Below are positions 57,301 to 64,000 of a stretch of DNA of 64,000 nt, piece after piece. The translations under genes were made by a program, and so were the position numbers. The stretch's first letter is position 1. Each line of letters begins with the position of its first letter. The DNA comes from Pyrenophora tritici-repentis (lineage: Eukaryota; Ascomycota; Dothideomycetes; Pleosporales; Pleosporaceae). The stretch lies in NCBI RefSeq assembly GCF_003171515.1, contig NC_089393.1, positions 2,728,001 to 2,792,000 on the forward strand, in the 5' to 3' direction. Under the pieces are notes generated by a model. The model was not told the origin of the DNA. It worked only from the letters and a program-made list of their open reading frames with translations, and made no database searches.

Positions 57301-59249
57301 TCGTACGCGACGAGAAATGTGCTAAACTCCATTTGCTCTCCCGTAATCGCGCAGTGTGTGATGTACTGCGCTTTTGAGCGTTTTCTTTCTTCAAGCGTAT
57401 GGTTTGTGGACCAACAGCCTGTCTTGCTGCAGACGTAACATTTCTTGTCGATTTGTGTGTTGACTCCAGAGCGGTGCTGAAGCCCACCGCGTCCGCGGGT
57501 GAATCCGCTGCGTCCACCACGAGGGTTGTAATTCCCTCGCAATCTTCCAGAGCTGTTGTTGTTGTACCGACGATCCAAGTAGTACTGGCTATCCGTATCC
57601 GCCTCAGTGAAGTTGACGGAGACGGTCATGGCGAGTGAGTTTTCGATTGACGATCGCAGATCTCCAAACAGAACCTCGCATTCTAGAGACGGCTTGTAGA
57701 GTGCCATCTCGAGCTCCTTCACGCCTCGGCATGCTGTGATTACAGTCGTTCGGAGCGCGTATTCTCCCATGTACTGCTGTCCAAGTGCTCTTTGACACAA
57801 TTGGAGCTTGTCCAGCATGATGTCAAGGACCTCGTGGAGGTTCTTTTCGGGGTTCTCCCTGCGGACTTTGACAAACGATGTCGTCGTCCAGTCCGCGTAG
57901 TAATGGCCGTGGTTGACGTCTGTGTCGAAGTGGTTCTTGAGCTTTGTGTAGGCAGTCAAGAACGTATCCATCCGCTGATCGACGAAGTGGAGGTAATACT
58001 CCTCTGCGCGGCCGTCGAGAATCCGTGGAAAGACTGCATGGAACTGCCCTGGCTCGATGTCTGCGTGATAACAGATGCTGTAGAAGATCTTCAATTTATC
58101 GTCTAGGAGGTCGTACGGCTTTCCCGTATACTTTTTGTCTCGGTCCCACATTTTCACGAAGACATTGATCGTCTTAGGATCCAGTTTCTCATTGCCAAAC
58201 TCGATTGGTGGAACTGCCTTGTACGGGTCTGTTTCACCAGAGGGCACAATTGGGGGAACGCTCAGTCCCTTCGGACGTTGCGGGTATGCTGGTGTATACT
58301 CGCGGAATCGGTCGAAGTTGTTGTAGGTGAGGGGAGGTTGCTGACTTTGGACGCGCTGATAGGCTGGCTGCGGTGCGGATTCAGTTGTCTCTACAGGCTG
58401 GCTTCGGATTGGTTGGTTTTGGGCTTTCTCAATCGTTTTTGCTAGCTGGTCCTGAATCTGTTGTTCTTCCTCAACGGTCTCCTGTCGTCCTTGCACACGG
58501 GCGTGGGTCTGGTCTTGATCGCGGGTTTGCCGACTGTCTACGTCTCGGCCTCTTGTCCTTACAGGCGTTTGGGTTCGGCTCTGGGCCTGGCTTGATAATC
58601 TCCTGTCTGTGGACTGTACTGATCCTTCACTGCGTTGTTGCCGTAGTGCCCGCTCTTGCAACATGTGCGCAGCTGATCGTGTGTCAAACACAGCCGACTG
58701 GAATACGTCCTGAGGCCATTCTAGGTACTCCTCCATGCGTAATAACCTAGCTAGAGACTCACTAGGTGCCATATTAATACGGCCAGTATACACTCCCTTA
58801 AAGCGGAGGATCCGCTTTAGTTCCTTTGTGTATATTGGCTGGGCACGTAGGAACATTGCCTCTGTCCATCCTTCAAAGTCCTGACGGAACTCCCAAAAGA
58901 GTTCTTCATCTGCTGTTGGTCGATCTGTATAGTCCGCAATCGCACGCGCAATGTACGTTGTTGCTGTAGTAATCCCTACCTCATCGTCTGCAGCTTCAAC
59001 GTTGTCCTCCCACATCTCTGGATCGATGTGATGCCATTCTCTTGGTTTTATGTTTGTGGTCCCTAGTAGCGCCTCTAGTGTGGGTACCACTCTTCTACTA
59101 CTGCTCGCCATTCCTACTGCCGGCGTCCTGGCTACCGGTGCTCTTTCCGATGATGTTCTCTCTCCTGCCATTGTGTTCTTGTTGACGCTTGTTGCGCTAG
59201 CTGCGTTCGCTAGAGATGCGTCGGTGGTCGTGGGTTGTACACGGGTCAA
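57273..59249 (-). CDS. Copia gag, 658 aa, with zinc knuckle
   Basis: Starts at 59249 (MTRVQPTTTDAS) and ends at TAG 57273 after STSSS. It contains a Gln/Arg-rich middle (residues about 200-290), the gag core, an Arg/Gly-rich stretch (RGGRSGFTRGRGG) and a zinc knuckle CYVCSKTGCW near residue 610. It aligns with the first ~600 residues of the fused polyprotein at 24064. Its stop overlaps the pol frame by several codons, so gag and pol are joined either by a -1 frameshift or by a mutation that broke an ancestral fusion. Confidence 0.9.
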   Translation of the reverse strand: MTRVQPTTTDASLANAASATSVNKNTMAGERTSSERAPVARTPAVGMASSSRRVVPTLEALLGTTNIKPREWHHIDPEMWEDNVEAADDEVGITTATTYIARAIADYTDRPTADEELFWEFRQDFEGWTEAMFLRAQPIYTKELKRILRFKGVYTGRINMAPSESLARLLRMEEYLEWPQDVFQSAVFDTRSAAHMLQERALRQQRSEGSVQSTDRRLSSQAQSRTQTPVRTRGRDVDSRQTRDQDQTHARVQGRQETVEEEQQIQDQLAKTIEKAQNQPIRSQPVETTESAPQPAYQRVQSQQPPLTYNNFDRFREYTPAYPQRPKGLSVPPIVPSGETDPYKAVPPIEFGNEKLDPKTINVFVKMWDRDKKYTGKPYDLLDDKLKIFYSICYHADIEPGQFHAVFPRILDGRAEEYYLHFVDQRMDTFLTAYTKLKNHFDTDVNHGHYYADWTTTSFVKVRRENPEKNLHEVLDIMLDKLQLCQRALGQQYMGEYALRTTVITACRGVKELEMALYKPSLECEVLFGDLRSSIENSLAMTVSVNFTEADTDSQYYLDRRYNNNSSGRLRGNYNPRGGRSGFTRGRGGLQHRSGVNTQIDKKCYVCSKTGCWSTNHTLEERKRSKAQYITHCAITGEQMEFSTFLVAYEGKKSTSSS

Positions 59250-59474
59250 ATCTCAACCGGTCGGTTGGCGCGTGTATAGACGGCGTCTTGGAACGCTTCT
59301 GATACGGCTGTAACGGTCGGTCGCTAGCCACGAACGACGCCTGATATAGCTAACAGTGAGCTTAGCATAGATAACTCCGCCTTGCTGATATAGGCAATCT
59401 AGGGAACGCGCGGGGTAAAGAATCTATCTCTTCTTAACCTAACTGTCTGTGACTGCCGTGCAATCACTGATCAG

Positions 59475-59671
59475 TGTTGGAAGGCCTTGTACGATCGTAC
59501 GGTGAATAACAGTAGCTAAGGTAATCTTGTGTATTGGTATTCTGGTGTATGATGATTCTACGAATGTGGGGGCTACGAAGGTATACATAGCGTTGGGTCC
59601 GAGTTGGGCCGAAGTAGGATCGAGGCGGTACATTGGGCCTTATTAGGCGACACACCGTGTGTATGCCGACA
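59475..59671 (-). repeat. 5' LTR of Copia 53671-59671
   Basis: 197 bp. On the minus strand it is followed by the leader CTGATCAGTGATTG (59460-59474), shared with the Copia at 23543. Confidence 0.94.
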
Positions 59672-62148
59672 CTACCTCCTATTTCCTTTATAAAGATAAC
59701 GAGTAAGGTAATAGGCGAAGAGCTTACGCAGATAAAACTCTTAAATAGGTTCTTATATAAGTATTTACACAGCACCTTACGTTCGTCTTAGGATATAATA
59801 TAGAGCGGGCTAAAGCTGTGTTACTTACTCTCTATAAGTTTAATCTTATAGTTGTGTAGGCGTCTCTTTAGGAGCTGCTTTAAATTCTCTTAAGAGAATA
59901 CTTCTAGTAGGTTATAGTAGTCTAGAGGGACTTTCGTGGTGGGGTTTATATAGGTCTTCTTAGCTAGGGCCTTCTTAATACTCGCTAGGCTAACGGCGTA
60001 GATCTTGTATCCTTTCTTACGTGCTAGGGTTATAAGTAGGGCTGCGCTAATATAGTAGATATTAAGCTTAGGTCTTAACTTTAATTTATTATCTTAATTA
60101 TATAATATAGGCGTATAGTCTTAGCTAGGACTGTAGTTATAATTAGGTTTTAGTTTTTATAGTCAGCGCTTTATATTAAGCTACTAGTAGTTATGCCGCT
60201 ATTATATAGCGTTTATAAGTTTTAGGGCTTAGGAGTACCTTAAGGTTTAACTACAACCTCCGTACTATTCTTCTATAAAGTAGCTATTCGAGTTTTCTTA
60301 AGGTAGCGTTTAGTACACTGCTAGGCGGTAAATAGGAGCTTCTTCTCCTTTTTATAGTCTAGGTTTATCTAGTGCTTATATATCTAGGGTTATCCTAAGA
60401 TTATTTTATAGCGTCTAGTATTTATAATCAAGAGGCGTATAGACTTAGTATAGTTATTCTATTATAGGAATAGGTTAACGGTGTAAGTTAATTCTCTACT
60501 ATCTAGTATAGTCTTAGTAAATCTAGTAAGGTATACAACGTAGGGTAGTAGGTCTTAGTAGAGTTTTAGGTTACGCGCGAGATCTCTATAAATATATCTA
60601 ATACCTATAGCTCTAGCATTAACTAAGGTATTAAGATTACTCTTAATATTAGCTTATTAAGCTACCTAAGATATTATAATATAGGGTTTCTAGGTGTTAG
60701 GTTAAAATTTAGATTTAAGTTTAGCAGAGATTAAATAACTGCGCGGTCCTAATGAGCGACTTATCTCTAGGATACGCCTTTCCCCTTAGTAAGTAACTTG
60801 CGAGAGCGGCGTCCCTGTGATCGTGATTTTAAAGACTTTAAAGAGTTAGATTAGAAAGAGCGAGGGCTTATAGAACGAGAGGAGCTGTTTGATTAGATAT
60901 ACTAGGTTAGTATAGGCATTTTATGAACTCTAGATATATAGCCTATCTTATTATATTTAAAGTAGCGCTCTTCCTTAATTAGCTTCTATAATGCGGCGAA
61001 GCTAGCTATGGCGTAGTTTAAGGTGTCTAGCTTTATTTCTATAAGGTACTTTAGCTACTTTGCTATTATATAATAGGATTAGCTAGCCAGTAAGTAACGT
61101 AGGTTATTACTATATAGGGTTATTAGGTTAGCGTAATTATTAAAGGAGCGAGAGATTAAGATTCCTACTATAGCTCTCTTAAGCTTGTTAGAGAGTTAGC
61201 GTTAGAGCTAGTTGATCTAGGCACCTTTATTTAGGTTAGTGTTAGCTATAAGGCATCGGAATTTAGTAAAGTAAGAGAGAAAGTTCCTCTTTCCTTACTT
61301 TAGGTTATTAATTTAGCTCTGAGTAGTAAGTTCGTAGTTATGGTCTCTATAGGTTACTTTAAGGAACTAAATAATTTAGTCCACTATAATGATATCTTTG
61401 CCTATAAGTAAGTTTATAAGTGTAGTAAGGTCATATTTAAGTTAAGAGTATACGTATATAAGTTGTAATTCTTTAGTAGAGAAGTAGTTAGCGTTTCCTT
61501 TTAACTTAAAGCGAAGTTTAGTAAGAAAGAGTAGGAGATCTTTCTTCTTGCTACTAAAGGTAGGGGGGTTAGGTAATTGTTCTAACCTCGAATTCTTATT
61601 AGGGGTAGGAGTTTAAGTCGTAGGTAGAGTCTAGGTAGTTAGAGATAAGCTATTCCTAGACTTTAGGGTGTCTTCGGGTGCTAGTTCCTCTTTAGTCTTA
61701 GCGAAAGTAGCTTTTAGTAAGGTTATTACTAACTACGTAACTATATTAAGGCGCCCTTTAAAGTCTTCGCGTATAGCAGCTATTTCCTTATAATAACGTG
61801 CCTGTTACTTAGCAAGAGTGTCTGTTAGATTAGCAATCTGCTGCAGTATAAGCTGTAAAGCAAAGTTCGGCTCCTTAGTAGTTATACAGTAGGGAGACTA
61901 AAAGAAAACAACATTCAAAAAGTTACCTTTTTTTAAGCTAAATATTTATATAACTAGACTAGCTAGAACTTTAGCTTTTAGTGTTCTAGAAAGCAAAGAT
62001 CTTCTTCTTTAGGCTAGCTTATCTAAGAGGCTGATTAGTAAGCTTAGATTCGTGTAACTTTGGCAGTGCTTAAGTATACTAAAAAGCTCTGCTCTTTTCT
62101 AGCTACAAATTTTTATTTAGAGTATCTTTTTGGCTAGAAATTTCATAT

Positions 62149-62342
62149 TGTCGAATCGTGAGTATCGGTAGAGACGTCGGCTGCTTAACACTTTGGCCCG
62201 ACTTCGGCCCACCTTGCGCAGAGCTTAGGTGTACCTGCGTAGTAGCTATGTTCGTAGACAATTAATACAAATACTAATACGAGTCACTAGAAGAACCTCG
62301 TTGTTGTTATTCACCCGTACGATCGTACAAGGCCTACTAACA
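62149..62342 (+). repeat. Solo LTR, mosaic of two Copia LTR families
   Basis: 194 bp with the target duplication CATAT at 62144-62148 and 62343-62347. The first ~110 bp resemble the LTR at 23543-23734 (GTGAGTATCGGTAGAGACG). The last ~40 bp resemble the reverse complement of the LTR at 53671-53867 (CGTACGATCGTACAAGGCC). A few CpA-to-TpA changes are present. Confidence 0.85.
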
Positions 62343-62487
62343 CATATGCTATTACATAGATATTAATAAATAATATACTGTAGTTTAGAGCTATTCTATT
62401 AGCTATTGTAATAGTTAGATAAGAAAGTTAATTTTCATGCTTTTAGTATATTAAACTAGCTAGATCCAGTAGCTAGTACTTAGTATA

Positions 62488-63490
62488 CTAACCTTTAGCT
62501 TGTTTTACCGCAGTATAACGTCTAGGTAAAGACGAAATATAGTTATCTATTGCCTCTTGCGGTATTTGCTCCCACTCTTCTAAAATTGCTTTTTTAAACA
62601 ATTCTACTGCCTTTATTCTTTGACCTACGCCTCAAGAGGTAGTAGATCTTCTAACTAGTCTAATTTTAAGTAGACTCTAAACGTTTTTAATAGGATTTAG
62701 ATCTAGGCTATAGGTAGGATGCTTAAAAAGAGGATTCCTATTTCTTAAAAACCAAGAAATAACTGCTGGCGTTTTATGAATCTTGGCGTTGTCTTGCTAA
62801 AATTTCCACTCTAGATAGAAAAAAAGTTAGCTTTCTATATCTAAAAGAAGTTTTGAAAAACAATAAAGAATAACTTAGTAAGAGTCTTTTAAAGCTGTAA
62901 GTAAAGTAATACTTTCCTACCTCTTTTGAATAGAAGTTTAATAATTAGATTTAAAACCTCTCGTATATATCGTGTATTGGTAAAGCTTCTCGGTTCTTGT
63001 AGCGTTCTAGTTATATATAACTTAGATCTTCTACCTAACCAAATAGCTCCCCAAACAGAGATAGTAATGTCTCGGGCTATAACTTAGTTAGTAAGCTAGA
63101 TAAAAATAATCTAAAAAACTTGAAAAAGATTAAATTTTTAGGAGAATAAAACAGGTTATTCGGATATTCTTTAAACTCACTTAAATTAGTTGTAGAGACT
63201 TGTTCTTTACCAGTACTCTTGTTTCTTCTCTTTCTAACGTATTCTTGCCTAGTACAGTGTCTACGCTGTATAGAAGACTCGTCTAAAAATATAACTTTGT
63301 TAAAGTGTATATATTCTAGAATTTTCAGTGTCTTCTTAGCGTTTTTATTCCGCAAAGCAGCTTTTTTTGCGTTTAAAAGCTGTTTTTTCTTAGCAGTAGA
63401 AACAGAGTATTTCTCTACTTTTAATTGGCGTTTTAGGCTTCTAGTAGAGAAGTCGAAATTGTTCTCTTCTAAAATGCGTTGATTTGTCTA
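62488..63490 (-). pseudogene. Tc1-like DD34E transposase, 5'-truncated
   Basis: Minus-strand exon 63490-63181 holds the HTH end and FLDESSIQRRHCTRQ with the first catalytic Asp intact. A 104-nt intron lies at 63077-63180 (GTGAGT, CTTACTAAC, TTATAG). The second exon runs to the stop at 62488-62490 with scattered stop codons. The N-terminus is missing. Confidence 0.8.
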
Positions 63491-63837
63491 TTTGGGATAG
63501 TCTCGCATGTAGTAAGGCTAGTGGTAAAGATAGTACTAGATACTAGACGTAGCACTAGGTTTAGAGTTAGATATTAATAATAGTAAGTCTTTATCGCCTC
63601 GCTTATGCGGCGGAATATACTTATAGGCTTTCCTAAATGCTGGAAGTGCTTACTCGTTAGCGTCTTACTAGTCTTAGACCTCCTTCCCTTTTAGGAACTT
63701 AAGCTTTTATTTAATAGTAAGGTTAAACTATATATTTATAGGGTTAACTACAGCTCTAAATCTTATTAGGAGTAATCTAATAAGGATAAGTAGTAGTGCA
63801 GAGTCTTTATAGGCTCTATTAGTATTAGTATCTGCTA
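63491..63837. other. Unassigned RIP-degraded stretch
   Basis: On the minus strand a single frame is readable with Gln-type stops and a run IPPHKRGDKD. No domain was recognised, and no element boundary except the neighbours. Possibly gag of another LTR element. Confidence 0.35.
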
Positions 63838-64000
63838 ACATGTTTTATAAGCGAGCCGCCGGTACAAGCGAGCCGCCACCTAACCAACTTTCTACACCTC
63901 TCCTATCTTAACATACAATGGCTCTACGCAGCGCGCCTCAATTAGCTTCAAATGAAGCAGATATACAGCTTGCTATCTCTTCTATTAATGCGCATCAAAT
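63838..64000 (+). mobile_element. Start of a pogo-like element (family 2 relative), cut by window end
   Basis: TA at 63836-63837, then ACATGTTTTATAAGCGAG with paired GCGAGCCGCC motifs. Only the left end is in the window. Confidence 0.8.
63918..64000 (+). CDS. Pogo/Fot1-like transposase, N-terminal 27 residues (partial)
   Basis: The ATG at 63918 starts [20 protein letters not shown], very close to the N-terminus of the transposase at 37092 ([20 protein letters not shown]). No stop or RIP change is seen in the 83 bases available, so this may be another intact copy. Confidence 0.75.
   Translation, partial: MALRSAPQLASNEADIQLAISSINAHQ

Larger units (their letters stand above)
53671..59671 (-). 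mobile_element. Young, nearly intact Copia retrotransposon, minus orientation
   Basis: 6001 bp. The two 197-bp LTRs (53671-53867 and 59475-59671) look identical. The target duplication is CTACC at 53666-53670 and 59672-59676. It is inserted in the RT of a RIP-degraded Gypsy and shows no RIP. It is related to the intact Copia at 23543-29710 in LTR, leader and protein, but its gag and pol are in different frames. Confidence 0.95.
49164..61884 (-). pseudogene. RIP-degraded Gypsy gag-pol, split by a pogo-like element and a Copia
   Basis: Minus-strand Gypsy. Gag lies near 61150-61880, with an N-terminal coiled coil (KEIAAIREDFKGRL) and a retrotrans_gag-like region. Then come an unassigned protease interval and the RT N-terminal region at 59677-60300. 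The Copia 53671-59671 follows, then RT again at 53553-53670 (ALNAITIKNEYLILLIQ), then the pogo-like element 49828-53550. At 49164-49827 lie the RT catalytic region, YLNDILIYS (Asp changed to Asn) near 49600-49640, and the start of RNase H (TPLIALTKKKVKF...SAFTSALILRY). It ends at the LTR at 49163. The 5' end is cut by a Tc1 element at 61887. Confidence 0.82.
61887..63490 (-). mobile_element. Tc1-like element, truncated at its 5' end, with nested solo LTR
   Basis: The left terminal repeat CAGTAGGGAGACTAAAAGAA at 61887 follows TA and resembles that of the copy at 33941. It runs in minus orientation and stops matching at about 63490, inside the N-terminal part of the transposase. A 194-bp solo LTR lies at 62149-62342 in the 3' untranslated part. 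Confidence 0.82.

Noticed and set aside
1..64000. Starship, mating-type, secondary-metabolite or defence locus
   Set aside because: No tyrosine recombinase of the captain type, no NLR, polyketide synthase or related gene was seen; apart from the M4 pseudogene and its short host-like flanks everything identifiable is transposon-derived.

Overview
The window reads as a transposon-dense, probably heterochromatic block of a filamentous ascomycete (Pezizomycotina) genome. The reasons are: repeat-induced point mutation (RIP) of the CpA-to-TpA type over most of the sequence, fungal pogo/Fot1, Tc1, Copia and Gypsy elements, short spliceosomal introns, and a fungal-type M4 metallopeptidase gene. The genus cannot be fixed from the sequence alone. 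No rRNA, tRNA, CRISPR array or origin was seen.

Layout. 1-3.5 kb: RIP-degraded Gypsy gag-pol (minus) with a solo LTR in its RNase H. 3.6-12.9 kb: a Tc1 element split by a complete RIP-degraded Copia (4.4-9.8 kb) and a pogo-like element (10.6-12.5 kb). 12.9-14.4 kb: two transposase remnants. 14.7-22.8 kb: the only host-like island, interrupted by a complete Copia (15.0-20.3 kb) and ending in a broken M4 metallopeptidase gene. 22.8-30.9 kb: a RIP-degraded pogo-like element carrying an intact Copia whose 1732-codon reading frame is fully open. 30.9-36.0 kb: truncated pogo-like, Copia and Tc1 pieces. 36.0-49.2 kb: a RIP-degraded Copia pol with an intact pogo-like element inside it, then an unexplained antisense coding-like stretch, a second complete RIP-degraded Copia (43.2-48.7 kb) and a PPT-LTR end. 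49.2-61.9 kb: a RIP-degraded Gypsy (minus) holding a pogo-like element that itself holds an intact pogo-like element, and further on a nearly intact Copia (53.7-59.7 kb). 61.9-64.0 kb: a Tc1 copy with a solo LTR, an unidentified stretch, and the start of another pogo-like element cut by the window edge.

Two layers can be separated. The old layer is saturated with TAA/TAG stops made by CpA-to-TpA changes, while CpG is largely kept. The young layer consists of four elements with open reading frames (Copia 23543-29710, pogo-like 37011-38864, pogo-like 51565-53437, Copia 53671-59671). Each of these sits inside an already mutated element with a clean target-site duplication. Most boundaries were fixed by target duplications (GTAAG, ACTTC, AACGT, ATAGG, CTACC, CTGTG, CATAT, and TA for the DNA transposons).

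The host contribution is small: one M4-family metallopeptidase pseudogene with its promoter, and a possible short host gene end disrupted by the Copia at 14981-20291. No gene cluster, Starship captain or defence system was found. The most unusual items are the pogo-like family with paired, family-specific subterminal repeats and a C-terminal zinc knuckle, the AT-hook in the young Copia polyproteins, a 104-nt intron kept in three Tc1 copies, and the Gln-rich antisense reading frame next to the Copia pol at 41.5-42.6 kb.
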